From: Protaetiibacter sp.
Lineage (GTDB): Bacteria; Actinomycetota; Actinomycetes; Actinomycetales; Microbacteriaceae
DNA: 64,000 nt
Direction: 5' to 3'
Assembly: GCA_030150265.1 (NCBI GenBank)
Contig: JASLGG010000016.1
Span: forward strand, 1 to 64,000
The translations under genes were made by a program, and so were the position numbers. The notes beneath the pieces are model-generated. The model saw nothing but the letters and a program-made list of their open reading frames with translations. It was not told where the DNA came from and made no database searches. Every line of letters starts with the position of its first letter. Position 1 is the first letter of the stretch. Positions 25,684 to 35,535 of this stretch are shown here, piece by piece.

Positions 25684-26363
25684 CACGACTCCTTGGCGCG
25701 CCGCGCGGTCGCCGCGAGCACGATGCCGACGGCGCCGACCACGAGGCCGCCGATGCCGAGCACACGGGCGATCACGTCGTCGGAGGCCGTGGCCGGCGAG
25801 GCGGGCGTCTCCGCGCCGCTCGCACCTCCGTGGCCGCCGCCGTGCCCGCCGCCCGCCTCGGCCGCGGTGAGCACGATCGACGGCACCTCGTCGCCGACCC
25901 AGTCGGTGGACCCCTCGGCGCAGCGCTGGTGCACGGGGAACTCGACCACGTCGCCCGGCTGCCCCTCGGGCAGCTGGAGCGAGAGCGCCATGGTGTCGCG
26001 GTAGCCGTCGGGCAGGCCCGCGCCGAGCGCCGTGTAGGTGACGCTGCCGACGCGCTCGGTGAGGTCGCCCGTCTGCTTCGCCGGGTCGATCGGCACCGTG
26101 TTCTTGGCGATCGTCCAGTTCGGGTTGACGGTGGGGGTGACGGAGGGGATCGTCTCGGGGATCTCGATCTCGACGGCGATCGTCGGCGATCCCTCGCAGC
26201 CGTGGGGCACGCTGAAGGTGATCACGGTGTACGACCCCGCGGCGGTCGAGCTCGCGCTCGCCGTGACGTGGGCGCTCGCGGCGAGCGCGGGGGCGAGCGC
26301 GAGGGCGGTGGCGCCACCGAGCACGGCGACGGCGGCGCCTGCGGTGCGGACGGGCTTCTTCAT
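25683..26363 (-). CDS. YcnI/DUF1775 copper-binding membrane-anchored protein
   Basis: The 226-residue protein has a signal peptide ending ...ALAASA, then HVTASASSTAAGSYTVITFSVPHGC. The N-terminal His after processing and Glu/Trp residues are copper ligands in the YcnI family. Further family motifs are VEIEIPE and PNWTIAKN. A His/Gly-rich tract (GGGHGGGHGG) precedes a C-terminal membrane helix. It works with CopC in extracellular copper handling. A downstream ribosome site for copC is not needed because the genes overlap. Confidence 0.88.
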   Translation of the reverse strand: MKKPVRTAGAAVAVLGGATALALAPALAASAHVTASASSTAAGSYTVITFSVPHGCEGSPTIAVEIEIPETIPSVTPTVNPNWTIAKNTVPIDPAKQTGDLTERVGSVTYTALGAGLPDGYRDTMALSLQLPEGQPGDVVEFPVHQRCAEGSTDWVGDEVPSIVLTAAEAGGGHGGGHGGASGAETPASPATASDDVIARVLGIGGLVVGAVGIVLAATARRAKES

Positions 26364-26502
26364 GTTCTCTGTCTCTGACTTCCTGGACGGTCCGCGGGCG
26401 CGATGCGCACGGATGCGGACGGGTCGATGGGGGCGGACGCGCTGCGTCCGGTCGCACCCCGGCGTGCGATGCGCGCGCCACGACGACCCGTGCCGGGACG
26501 GG

Positions 26503-27102
26503 TCAGGCGCCGAGGGGTGCCGGCGGCCCGCGCCGGGCGATCGCTCCGCGCAGGGGGCGGGCGGTGCGCATCCGCGGGGCCGCGGTCACGACCGGGGCGA
26601 CGGATGCCGCGGGCAGCGCCGCGCGCATCCGGAGCGCCCGCGTGACGCGCAGGCCGATCCGCTCGAGCAGCGCCCAGAGACGGCTCTCGAGGTGCCGCAG
26701 GTAGAGCACGGTGAGCACGCCCGCCACGAGGTGGGCGAGCCACATGGCTGCGCCGCCCTGGCTCACGGCGGCCCCCGCATCCGCGGTGATCGCGATGACC
26801 ACGTGGTGGTGGCCGCCGGCCTGCGCCACGGCGGCGCCGTCGCCGAGCAGGGAGAAGAACAGGTGGAAGGCGAGCTGTGCGACGCCGACGCCCGCCACGA
26901 CGCGTGCGCGGGAGAGCGGGCGCCCGCCCGCCCCGCGGCCCACGGCGACGGCCCCCACCGCGGCGGCGAACACGCCGCCGAGCAGCAGCGCGACCGCGCT
27001 GGGCGCCACGCCGTCGGCCGCGAGGTGCGACACCGCGGCGAGCAGGGTCGCGACCCCGCCGAGCAGCGAGCCGCGCAGCAGGCGCACGGCTCTCGAGGTC
27101 AT
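26503..27102 (-). CDS. Integral membrane protein of the copper cluster
   Basis: The 199-residue protein has about five membrane helices (first at LLRGSLLGGVATLLAAVSHLAA) and a GGHHHVVIA motif in a loop. Small proteins like this are often found next to ycnI and copC and are presumed to help copper transport, but no function is established. GGAGG lies only one base before the ATG at 27102, so translation may begin further inside. A 139-base gap separates it from ycnI, which is downstream on the same strand. Confidence 0.6.
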   Translation of the reverse strand: MTSRAVRLLRGSLLGGVATLLAAVSHLAADGVAPSAVALLLGGVFAAAVGAVAVGRGAGGRPLSRARVVAGVGVAQLAFHLFFSLLGDGAAVAQAGGHHHVVIAITADAGAAVSQGGAAMWLAHLVAGVLTVLYLRHLESRLWALLERIGLRVTRALRMRAALPAASVAPVVTAAPRMRTARPLRGAIARRGPPAPLGA

Positions 27103-27165
27103 GCCTCCAGGGTAGCCGCGCGGCGCTCCGGGCCGGAGGGCGGAACGTTCGTGGCGCGCCGTGAC

Positions 27166-27195
27166 ACGACACGCGCGCACGCACGCGTGTGTCGT
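27166..27195. promoter_or_regulatory. Inverted repeat upstream of clpX
   Basis: ACGACACGCG (27166-27175) and CGCGTGTGTCGT (27184-27195) form an imperfect palindrome with a two-base bulge, 45 bases before the clpX ATG and between divergent genes. It could be an operator or a 5' hairpin. The regulator is unknown. Confidence 0.3.
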
Positions 27196-27239
27196 CTCCA
27201 CGGGTTAGGCTCTCGGTACCGCTTCGAGGGGAGACCGGG

Positions 27240-28517
<1,278 letters not shown>

Positions 28518-28533
28518 TCCCGCTCGGCCGCTC

Positions 28534-28552
28534 TGATACCAGAGTGGTATCA
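28534..28552. promoter_or_regulatory. Operator and promoter of the Doc toxin-antitoxin module
   Basis: TGATACCAGAGTGGTATCA is a perfect 8-bp inverted repeat with a three-base spacer. A TATCAT -10 hexamer (28548-28553) overlaps its right arm and predicts a transcript start at or next to the antitoxin ATG (28561), with no ribosome binding site in between. This fits autorepression by the antitoxin and a leaderless mRNA. Confidence 0.65.
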
Positions 28553-28560
28553 TATTGTTC

Positions 28561-28767
28561 ATGGCTATCACCGTGCGCATTCCCGAGGAGCTCGACGCGC
28601 AGCTCGAGCAGGTTGCGATGCGCGAGAAGGTGTCGAAGCATGCGCTTCTCCTTCGCGGGGCGCGGGTCATCGTCGAGCGGGCGTCGCGTCGAGACGAGAT
28701 CGGCGAGGGGCTCGATTTTGTGCTGAGCCACGACGCGGAGCTCCTGAAGCGCCTCGAAGACGCGTGA
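28561..28767 (+). CDS. Antitoxin of a Doc-type toxin-antitoxin module
   Basis: The 68-residue protein begins MAITVRIPEELDAQLEQVAM. The N-terminal strand followed by two helices is a ribbon-helix-helix DNA-binding fold, and the C-terminal helix (FVLSHDAELLKRLEDA) should wrap the toxin. It would neutralise Doc and repress the operon through the palindrome at 28534-28552. The start is ATG 28561 rather than the TTG two codons before it. The stop overlaps the toxin GTG. Confidence 0.8.
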   Translation: MAITVRIPEELDAQLEQVAMREKVSKHALLLRGARVIVERASRRDEIGEGLDFVLSHDAELLKRLEDA

Positions 28768-29132
28768 CGCGTCATCTCACGCTTGACGACGCGTTGCAGG
28801 TGCTCGCGCGCTACGGGTTCCATGTGCGCGACGCGGGCCTCCTGGCGTCGGCGCTGGCGCGCCCGGCGACCACCGTATTCGGCGCCGACGCATATCCGAC
28901 GCTCGAGCTGAAGGCCGCGGCTCTTCTCGAGTCCCTCGCGCGCAACCATGCGCTGGTCGATGGCAACAAGCGGATGGCGTGGACGCTGATGGTGCTGCTC
29001 CTGTGGATCAACGGATACCGGCACGAGATGGGCGCCGACACCGCCTTCGACCTCGTGCTGGGCGTCGCCCGGGGTGAGCTCGAGCTCGACGTGGCGGCCG
29101 CGGTCATCCGCGCGCACCTCGTGCGCCGCTAG
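28764..29132 (+). CDS. doc: Death-on-curing (Doc/Fic-fold) toxin
   Basis: The 122-residue protein carries HALVDGNKR (residues 62-70), the Fic/Doc catalytic loop. Doc of phage P1 phosphorylates and inactivates elongation factor Tu. Here His62 and the Gly-Asn-Lys-Arg anion-binding residues are intact, so the toxin looks active. GTG start overlaps the antitoxin stop (GTGA). The toxin ends with a four-base convergent overlap with the nucleotidyltransferase gene. Codons are somewhat less GC-rich than neighbours, consistent with a mobile module. Confidence 0.88.
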   Translation: MTRHLTLDDALQVLARYGFHVRDAGLLASALARPATTVFGADAYPTLELKAAALLESLARNHALVDGNKRMAWTLMVLLLWINGYRHEMGADTAFDLVLGVARGELELDVAAAVIRAHLVRR

Positions 29133-29935
29133 GTGCGAGCGCCCTCCCATCCGAGACGACGCCGGATGGCCGCGGCACCGCGGGCGGGGAAGTCGTCGCG
29201 CTCGCCGAGGTGCTCCTCCGCGAGGGTCAGCAGCTCCCGTGCCGCCGCCTCCGGGTCGAGGCGCAGCGCCGCCTCGACGCGCGCGCCGAGCTCGGGGTGC
29301 ACGCGCTCGAAGCGCCGGTGCGGGTCGAGCCCGTCGAGCGCCGCGCGATCGCCGGGCAGGGCGGCGGCGAACGCGGCGAGCAGATGCTCGACCGCCTCGC
29401 CCCGGATGTTGCGGCTCGCCGTGAGCAGCTCCCCGCGCCGGGCGCGACCGACGCCGATGAGGAGCTTCGCGAGCGCGACGCGCGTCTCCGCGCCCACGTC
29501 GACCGACTCGCCGGGGGTGGGTCGGGCGACCATCCGGGCGACGATCGCGGCGACGCCCGCCCGGTCGAGCAGCACCTCGGCGTCGCGTCCCGCCCACCCG
29601 GCGAAGGCATCCGGCGTCGCCACCCCGAACTCCATGACGCCGCCGTCGTCGAACACGAGGGTCACCCCGTCGTGGCGGTCCACGACGGACAGCGCCACCG
29701 CATCCGGATCGGGCAGCCAGTCGAGCGCCTGACGGTAGCGGTCCTCGGCGCCCGGCTCGGTGAGCACGGCGAGGTCGTGGTCGGACCATTCGTCGACGCG
29801 GTCGCGGTCGGCGGTCGAGCCGAAGCCGACGACGCCCACCACCTCGGTGCGCGCCTCGAGCGCCGCGACGAGGGCGGCGAGACGCGCCTCGAAGCGGGCG
29901 CGAGCGGGAGAGGGTGCGGGATGCTGCGGGGCCAT
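29129..29935 (-). CDS. Nucleotidyltransferase-fold protein
   Basis: The 268-residue protein has the polymerase-beta-like signature VVGFGSTADRDRVDEWSDHD (GS...D-x-D), in which the two Asp residues of SDHDLAVL bind metal. It continues with a helical C-terminal half. Related proteins include aminoglycoside adenylyltransferases and uncharacterised nucleotidyltransferases. No diagnostic antibiotic-binding motif is visible, so the substrate is open. ATG at 29935 follows GGAGAACCCCCC. Despite sitting beside doc it is not a known component of that module. Confidence 0.7.
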   Translation of the reverse strand: MAPQHPAPSPARARFEARLAALVAALEARTEVVGVVGFGSTADRDRVDEWSDHDLAVLTEPGAEDRYRQALDWLPDPDAVALSVVDRHDGVTLVFDDGGVMEFGVATPDAFAGWAGRDAEVLLDRAGVAAIVARMVARPTPGESVDVGAETRVALAKLLIGVGRARRGELLTASRNIRGEAVEHLLAAFAAALPGDRAALDGLDPHRRFERVHPELGARVEAALRLDPEAAARELLTLAEEHLGERDDFPARGAAAIRRRLGWEGART

Positions 29936-29956
29936 GGGGGGTTCTCCTTCGGCCGC

Positions 29957-30001
29957 TTGACAACGACTTCGTTCCTTGGTTTATTTACTCCTGAAATAAC
30001 C
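29957..30001 (+). promoter_or_regulatory. Promoter and operator upstream of the ROK regulator gene
   Basis: TTGACA (29957-29962) is followed after 17 bases by an AT-rich -10 region (TTTATT, 29980-29985). The latter is part of a palindrome, GGTTTATTT-ACTCCTG-AAATAACC (29978-30001). ROK repressors such as NagC recognise TTATTT...AAATAA-type sites, so autoregulation of the sugar operon by its first gene is likely (inference). Confidence 0.6.
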
Positions 30002-30023
30002 CCGACCGCAAGCCCGAGGAACG

Positions 30024-31241
30024 ATGATGACCCGGTCCGCAGCACGCACCGACGTGAACCGCTCGGCCGTCCTCGCGCACCTCGGGGCGCAGGGCCCCTC
30101 CTCGCGGGCCGAGCTCGCGCGGGTGCTCGGTGTCTCCCCGGCCCTCATGACCCAGCTCACCAAGGAGCTGCTCACCGACGGCCTCGTCGTGGAGCTCGAC
30201 CACGAGCCCTCGCAGGGCGGCCGTCCGGCACGGCGGCTCGGGCTCGCGCAGCGCGGCGGCTCGGCCATCGGCGTCAAAGTCGTGGCGGATCACGTGGCGT
30301 TCGTCGAGGTCGGACTCGACGGATCGGTGCTCCGCTCGGCGAGCGAGCGCTTCGACGCCGCCGCCTCCACCGTGCTCGCCGATCTCACGGTGCTGCTCGA
30401 GCGCTTCATCGCGGGGAGCACCGGTGGCCGCCTGCTCGGCGTGGGCGTCGGCGTGCCCGGCTCGGTCGACCGGCAGGGCGCCGGGGTGGTCGTCTCTCCG
30501 CAGCTCGGCTGGAACGGCACCCCCCTCGGCGAGACGCTGCGGCGCGCCCTGCGGCTGCCCGTGCTCGTCGAGAACAACGTCAACGCCCTCGCCATGGCCG
30601 AGCGCCTCTACGGCACGGGGCGTCGGCACGACAGCTTCCTCGTCGTCACGATCGGAACCGGAGTGGGCGCCGGGATCGTCGTCGACGGGGTCGTACTTCG
30701 CGGTGCCGCGGGCGGCGCCGGCGAGATCGGCCACACGCCGGTGCTCGAGGACGGCCCGCTCTGCATGTGCGGCAACCGCGGATGCCTCGAGGCGATCGTC
30801 GGCGAGGACGCGCTCGTGCGCACGGCCCGCGAGCGCGGCATCGTCGCCGACACCGCCGGGATGCCGGCGCTGCGCGCCGCCGCCGATGCCGGGAACGCGG
30901 ATGCCGCGGCGCTCTTCGGCGAGGCCGGCCACCTGCTCGGCCGCACCCTCGCGGGCATCGTGCACACCCTCGACCCGGAGCTCGTCATCCTGCTCGGCGA
31001 GGGGACGGCCGCGTGGCCGCACTGGGCGCTCGGCTTCGAGCCCGCCTTCCGCTCCTCGCTGCTGCCCGCGCGCCGCGGCGTCGGGGTGGCCGTCGAGACC
31101 TGGCAGGACGAGAGCTGGGCGCAGGGCGCCGCGGCACTCGTGCTCGCGACCCCCTTCGACGCCGAGGGCATCGCGGGGGAGCAGGGCCGCCTCGTGCGCG
31201 AGCGCCTCTCCTCCGGCGCCGTCGGGCGGGGCGACGCATGA
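30024..31241 (+). CDS. ROK-family transcriptional regulator
   Basis: The 405-residue protein has an N-terminal winged helix (SSRAELARVLGVSPALMTQLTKEL). A ROK sugar-kinase-like domain follows, with the phosphate loop region VTIGTGVGAGIVVDG, the GEIGHTPV active-site motif and the zinc site CMCGNRGCLEAI. It should sense a sugar and repress the transporter operon that it overlaps by four bases (ATGA). Two adjacent ATG codons (30024 and 30027) are both possible starts. Confidence 0.92.
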   Translation: MMTRSAARTDVNRSAVLAHLGAQGPSSRAELARVLGVSPALMTQLTKELLTDGLVVELDHEPSQGGRPARRLGLAQRGGSAIGVKVVADHVAFVEVGLDGSVLRSASERFDAAASTVLADLTVLLERFIAGSTGGRLLGVGVGVPGSVDRQGAGVVVSPQLGWNGTPLGETLRRALRLPVLVENNVNALAMAERLYGTGRRHDSFLVVTIGTGVGAGIVVDGVVLRGAAGGAGEIGHTPVLEDGPLCMCGNRGCLEAIVGEDALVRTARERGIVADTAGMPALRAAADAGNADAAALFGEAGHLLGRTLAGIVHTLDPELVILLGEGTAAWPHWALGFEPAFRSSLLPARRGVGVAVETWQDESWAQGAAALVLATPFDAEGIAGEQGRLVRERLSSGAVGRGDA

Positions 31242-32179
31242 CCGCCGGCGTCGGCCCGGGGCTCGCCGGGCGAACGGCATCCGGGCGCGCCGTTCGCCGT
31301 CCCGCGCGCTCGCGCATCCGGTACGCGCTCGTCGTGCTCGCCTTCCTGCTGCCGAGCGCCGTGCCGCTCACGCTCTTCGTGCTCGCCCCCATGGTGAGCG
31401 CGGCCTGGGTGAGCCTCACCCGCTGGAACCTGCTCGCGCCGCCCGTCTTCGTGGGCCTCGACAACTACGCGAAGCTGCTCGCCGACCCCAAGACCGGCGC
31501 CATCTTCCTCCACACGCTCGGCTACATCGTCGGCTACCTGCCGCTCGTGTACATCGGCGGGCTCGCGCTCGCCCTCGCGCTCAACACCCGCCTCAGGGGG
31601 CGCTCCGTGCTGCGCGGCGTCTACTTCCTCCCGGTCGTCACGAGCTGGATCGTGGTGGCGCTCGTGTGGCGCTGGCTGCTCAACCCCTCCTCGGGCGTCG
31701 TCAACGTGGTGCTCGGCTGGTTCGGCATCCACGGCCCCGGATGGTGGGCCGATCCCGCCTGGGCGATGCCGTCGATCATCATCGCCTCGGCGTGGAAGGA
31801 CCTCGGCTTCGTCATGGTGATCCTGCTCGCGGGGCTCCAGGCGATCGACCCCGAGCTGCTGGACGCCGCGCGCGTCGACGGCGCCGGATGGTGGCGGCGG
31901 CTGTTCTCGGTCGTGCTGCCGCTGCTGAGCCCCAGCACATTCTTCGTCATCGTGATCTCGCTCATCAACGGCTTCCAGGTGTTCGACCAGGTGTACGCCA
32001 TGACGGGCGGCGGCCCGGGCGGGGCGACCCAGGTGGTCGTTCAGCAGATCTACGACCTGACCTTCCGCTACGGGGCCGCGGGAGAGGCATCCGCGCTCTC
32101 CTGGATGCTGTTCGCGGTCGTGCTCGGCGTGACGGTCGTGCAGATCGTCGGGCAGAAGCGGTGGGTGACCTATGGCTGA
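31238..32179 (+). CDS. Carbohydrate ABC transporter permease, MalF type
   Basis: The 313-residue protein has six membrane helices (from RYALVVLAFLLPSAVPLTLF). It carries the EAA-like loop DAARVDGAGWWRRLFSVVLP that contacts the ATPase and a C-terminal FQVFDQVYAMTGGGPGGAT segment typical of CUT1 permeases. It is translationally coupled to the ROK gene and overlaps the next permease by eight bases. Confidence 0.93.
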   Translation: MTAGVGPGLAGRTASGRAVRRPARSRIRYALVVLAFLLPSAVPLTLFVLAPMVSAAWVSLTRWNLLAPPVFVGLDNYAKLLADPKTGAIFLHTLGYIVGYLPLVYIGGLALALALNTRLRGRSVLRGVYFLPVVTSWIVVALVWRWLLNPSSGVVNVVLGWFGIHGPGWWADPAWAMPSIIIASAWKDLGFVMVILLAGLQAIDPELLDAARVDGAGWWRRLFSVVLPLLSPSTFFVIVISLINGFQVFDQVYAMTGGGPGGATQVVVQQIYDLTFRYGAAGEASALSWMLFAVVLGVTVVQIVGQKRWVTYG

Positions 32180-33026
32180 CGCCGCGCTGCGCCGTCCCCC
32201 GCGCGGGGCGTCGAGCGGCCTCGTGGGCCGCATCCTGCTCCACCTCGTCGTCATCGTCGGCGCGATCGCGATGTTCTTCCCGTTCCTGTGGACGATCGTC
32301 ACCTCGATCACGCCCGGCGCGGGACTCACGCTCACGCCCTCGCTCATCCCCGACGACCCCTCGCTCGAGGCCTATCGCCGGCTGTTCGCCGAGCGCCCCT
32401 TCGGCCGGATCATGCTCAACAGCCTCGGGCTCGCCGCCGTCACGACCGTCGTGCAGCTGCTCACGAGCGCGACCGCCGCCTACGCGTTCAGCCGCCTGCC
32501 GTTCCGCGGGCGCGGGGTCGTGTTCGCCGTCTACCTGGCGACCATGATGATCCCGCTGCAGGTGCTCATCGTGCCGCTGTTCGTCGAGCTCAAGACCCTC
32601 GGCCTCATCGACACCTACCTCGGCGCGCTGCTGCCGACCTTTGCGAGCGCCTTCGGCATCTTCCTGCTGCGCCAGGCGGTCAACCAGGTGCCGCGCGAGC
32701 TCGACGAGGCGGCGACCCTCGACGGCGCCGGGCACTTCCGGATCTTCTGGCAGGTGATCCTGCCGAACGTCCGCCCGGCGCTCGCCACCCTCACCGTCTT
32801 CGCGTTCATGGGCAGCTGGAACAGCTTCCTGTGGCCGCTCGTGGTGCTGCGCTCGCCCGAGCTGCAGACCCTGCCGGTGGCCCTCGCCGGCCTCCAGGGT
32901 CAGTACACGACCCAATGGGACATCGTCATGGCCGGCTCGGTCGTGAGCGTCCTCCCCATGCTCGCCCTCTACGTCTTCGCCCAGAAGTACGTGATCCAGG
33001 GCGTCGCCAGCTCCGGGCTCAAATGA
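32172..33026 (+). CDS. Carbohydrate ABC transporter permease, MalG type
   Basis: The 284-residue partner permease has six helices (LLHLVVIVGAIAMFFPFLWTI in part, first helix), the EAA loop DEAATLDGAGHFRIFWQVILP and the MGSWNSFLWPL segment typical of MalG-like proteins. The two permeases form the membrane channel of a CUT1 importer. No ATP-binding subunit is encoded nearby, so a shared MsiK-type ATPase elsewhere is expected. Confidence 0.93.
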   Translation: MADAALRRPPRGASSGLVGRILLHLVVIVGAIAMFFPFLWTIVTSITPGAGLTLTPSLIPDDPSLEAYRRLFAERPFGRIMLNSLGLAAVTTVVQLLTSATAAYAFSRLPFRGRGVVFAVYLATMMIPLQVLIVPLFVELKTLGLIDTYLGALLPTFASAFGIFLLRQAVNQVPRELDEAATLDGAGHFRIFWQVILPNVRPALATLTVFAFMGSWNSFLWPLVVLRSPELQTLPVALAGLQGQYTTQWDIVMAGSVVSVLPMLALYVFAQKYVIQGVASSGLK

Positions 33027-33074
33027 GCCCGGTCGCCCACACCCCATCGCACCCACACAGAAGGAGAACGGCAC

Positions 33075-34313
33075 ATGAAGCGCCTTCCCATCGCCGTCGG
33101 CATCGTCGCCGTCGGCGCCCTCGCCCTCACGGGCTGCTCCGCCCCGGCGGAGGACGGCGGTCCCGTCACGATCACGTACAGCAACTTCATCTCGAACGGG
33201 GGCAACGAGGCGAACCTGCAGAAGATCGTCGACGCCTTCGAGAAGGCGAACCCCGACATCAAGGTCGAGGTCACGACGCTCCCGTACGCCGACTACGGCA
33301 CGGCGCTGCAGACCGACCTCGCGGCCGGGACGCAGAGCGACGTCTTCGACATCGAGTACGCGAACTACGCCGAGTACCAGGCGAACGGCGTGCTCGCGCC
33401 GCTCACCGTGTCGAACCCGTCCGTGTACCGCCAGTCGGTGCTCGACGCCTACCAGACCGACGGCACGCAGTACGCGCTGCCCAGCTCGTTCTCGGATGTG
33501 GTGCTCTACTACAACAAGGATCTCTTCGACGCCGCGGGCATCTCGTACCCGAGCGCCGACTGGACCTGGGCCGACGAGAAGGCCGCCGCCCTGAAGCTCA
33601 CCGACCAGGCGGCCGGCGTGTGGGGCGACCACCAGCCCGTGAGCTTCTACGAGTTCTACAAGGTGCTCGCCCAGAACGGCGGTCAGTTCCTGAACGCCGA
33701 CCGCAGCGCGGTCGCCTTCAACAGCCCGGAGGGCATCGCGGCCGCGAAGTGGCTCGTCGAGAAGAGCGGCACCGTGATGCCGACGATCGAGCAGGGCCAG
33801 GGCACCGCCGACTTCGACACCAACCTGTTCAAGGACGGCAAGCTCGCGATGATGCACACCGGCATCTGGGTGTTCGGCGCGGTCGCCGACGTGCCCTTCG
33901 GCTGGGACATCGCGGTCGAGCCGGGCAACACCCAGCAGGCCAGCGCCGTGTTCTCGAACGCGGTCGGTGTCAGCGCGAGCTCGAAGCACGCGGCGGCCGC
34001 CACCAAGTGGGCCGAGTTCCTCACCTCCTCCGACACCATGGTGAACGTGCGCCTCGACAGCGGCTGGGAGCTGCCCCCGATCTCGGACGACGCGAAGCTC
34101 TCCGTCTACCTACAGAAGGGCGACCCGGCCAACCGCCAGGCGGTCTTCGACTCGCTCGAGGGCATCGCGCTGCCGCCCGTCGCCAAGAAGGGCCAGGCCG
34201 AGATGCAGGACATCATGGGCGAGGAGCTCGTGGAGGCGCAGGCCGGCCGCAAGACGGTCGAGGAGGCTCTCGCGAGCGCCGAGACGCGCATCAACGCCGT
34301 GATCGGCGGCTGA
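33075..34313 (+). CDS. Extracellular sugar-binding lipoprotein
   Basis: The 412-residue protein has a lipoprotein signal (MKRLPIAVGIVAVGALAL, lipobox LTGC, Cys21). A family-1 solute-binding fold follows (FEKANPDIKVEVTTLPYADY, FDIEYANYAEY, VVLYYNKDLFDAAGI, MMHTGIWVFG). It captures an oligosaccharide outside the membrane and delivers it to the two permeases upstream. The start follows AGAAGGAGAACGGCAC. It is followed by a strong hairpin before the glycosidase genes, which would make it the most abundant product of the operon. Confidence 0.93.
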   Translation: MKRLPIAVGIVAVGALALTGCSAPAEDGGPVTITYSNFISNGGNEANLQKIVDAFEKANPDIKVEVTTLPYADYGTALQTDLAAGTQSDVFDIEYANYAEYQANGVLAPLTVSNPSVYRQSVLDAYQTDGTQYALPSSFSDVVLYYNKDLFDAAGISYPSADWTWADEKAAALKLTDQAAGVWGDHQPVSFYEFYKVLAQNGGQFLNADRSAVAFNSPEGIAAAKWLVEKSGTVMPTIEQGQGTADFDTNLFKDGKLAMMHTGIWVFGAVADVPFGWDIAVEPGNTQQASAVFSNAVGVSASSKHAAAATKWAEFLTSSDTMVNVRLDSGWELPPISDDAKLSVYLQKGDPANRQAVFDSLEGIALPPVAKKGQAEMQDIMGEELVEAQAGRKTVEEALASAETRINAVIGG

Positions 34314-34320
34314 TCCGATC

Positions 34321-34352
34321 GGTCCGGGGCGCGGGCTCCCGCGCCCCGGACC
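34321..34352 (+). terminator. Hairpin between the binding-protein gene and the glycosidases
   Basis: GGTCCGGGGCGCGGG (34321-34335) pairs with CCCGCGCCCCGGACC (34338-34352), nearly without a loop. It begins eight bases after the stop codon. It may be a partial terminator or an mRNA-stabilising stem that uncouples the transporter genes from the enzymes downstream. Confidence 0.65.
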
Positions 34353-34413
34353 ACCCCTCGCCCGCACTCTCATCCGCTCCGCCGCGCCCACCCGTTCCGA
34401 GGAACCCCGCATC

Positions 34414-35535
34414 ATGACCCAGACCCCCGTGCTCGCCGATCGCGAGGCGCTCGCCGCCGTCGCCCTCGAGGGACGCGCGCTCATCCGCTCGCTGCAGGAT
34501 GAGGGCGGCGCCTACCCGGCGAGCCCCACCTTCTCGGCCTACCGCGGGTACTCGTGGTTCCGCGACGGCGCCTTCATCGCCGACGCGATGTCGGCGGGCG
34601 GCGACCCCGCGTCGGCGGAGGCGTTCTTCGACTGGTGCGCCCGCGTGGTGGTCGACCGGGGCGAGCAGATCGAGCGCATCGTCGTGGCGGCGGAGGCGGG
34701 AACGCCCGTTCCGGATGCCGAGATGCTCGCCGCCCGCTTCGCCTTCGACGGCAGCGACGGAGCCGACGACTGGTGGGACTTCCAGCTCGACGGCTACGGC
34801 ACCTGGCTGTGGGCCGTCGCCGCGCACGTGACGCGGCACGACGCCGCCCCGTCGCGGTGGCTCGAAGCCGTGCGGCTCACGGTGCGCTATCTCGCCTCGT
34901 CGTGGCAGCGCCCGTGCTTCGACTGGTGGGAGATGCACGCGGATCGCGTGCACGCCTCGACGCTCGGCTGCGTGGCCGCCGGTCTCGCGGCCGCGGCCGG
35001 ACTGCCCGGCGTCGACGCGGAGACAGCCGCCCTCGCTCGCTCGGCGGCGGCGGACGCCGAGGCTGCGCTGCGCCGCGACGCGGTGCGCGACGGTGTGCTG
35101 CTCAAGTGGGTCGGCGACGACCAGCTCGACGCGAGCGTCGCCGCGCTCATCGCGCCCCTCGAGGCGCTCCCCGCCGACGACCCGATCGTGCTCGCGACCC
35201 TCACGGCGCTCGACGCCGCGCTCGTCGTGGACGGCGGCATGCACCGCTTCCTCGCCGACACCTACTTCGGCGGCGGCCAGTGGCCGCTGCTCAGCTGCTT
35301 CCTCGGGCTCGCCTGGCTGCGTGCCGGGCGGCCCGAACGCGCCCTCGAGCTGCTGCGCTGGGCGGCATCCACCGCCCACGACGGCGGGATGCCGGAGCAG
35401 GTCGACCGGCACCTGCTCGACCCCGCCTATGTCGAGGAGTGGGTCGAACGCTGGGGGCCGAGCGCCGATCCGCTGCTCTGGTCGTCGGCGATGTACCTGC
35501 GTCTCGCGGTCGAGCTCGGGGTGGTGGAGGCGTGA
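34414..35535 (+). CDS. GH15-like (alpha/alpha)6 glycoside hydrolase
   Basis: The 373-residue protein resembles the catalytic barrel of glucoamylase-family enzymes: AYRGYSWFRDGAFIADAMS (substrate-site Arg-Asp), DDWWDFQLDGYGTWLWAV, DGGMPEQVDRH (general base region) and PLLWSSAMYLRLAVEL. It lacks the N-terminal beta-sandwich of classical bacterial glucoamylases. It has no signal peptide, so it should act on imported alpha-glucosides such as isomalto-oligosaccharides. Its stop overlaps the GH31 GTG. Assignment to GH15 is by motif memory and should be taken as probable. Confidence 0.7.
   Translation: MTQTPVLADREALAAVALEGRALIRSLQDEGGAYPASPTFSAYRGYSWFRDGAFIADAMSAGGDPASAEAFFDWCARVVVDRGEQIERIVVAAEAGTPVPDAEMLAARFAFDGSDGADDWWDFQLDGYGTWLWAVAAHVTRHDAAPSRWLEAVRLTVRYLASSWQRPCFDWWEMHADRVHASTLGCVAAGLAAAAGLPGVDAETAALARSAAADAEAALRRDAVRDGVLLKWVGDDQLDASVAALIAPLEALPADDPIVLATLTALDAALVVDGGMHRFLADTYFGGGQWPLLSCFLGLAWLRAGRPERALELLRWAASTAHDGGMPEQVDRHLLDPAYVEEWVERWGPSADPLLWSSAMYLRLAVELGVVEA

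Noticed and set aside
29129..29935. Nucleotidyltransferase as an MntA/HepT-type antitoxin partner
   Set aside because: The adjacent toxin is Doc with its own antitoxin, the gene is convergent, and no HEPN partner is present.
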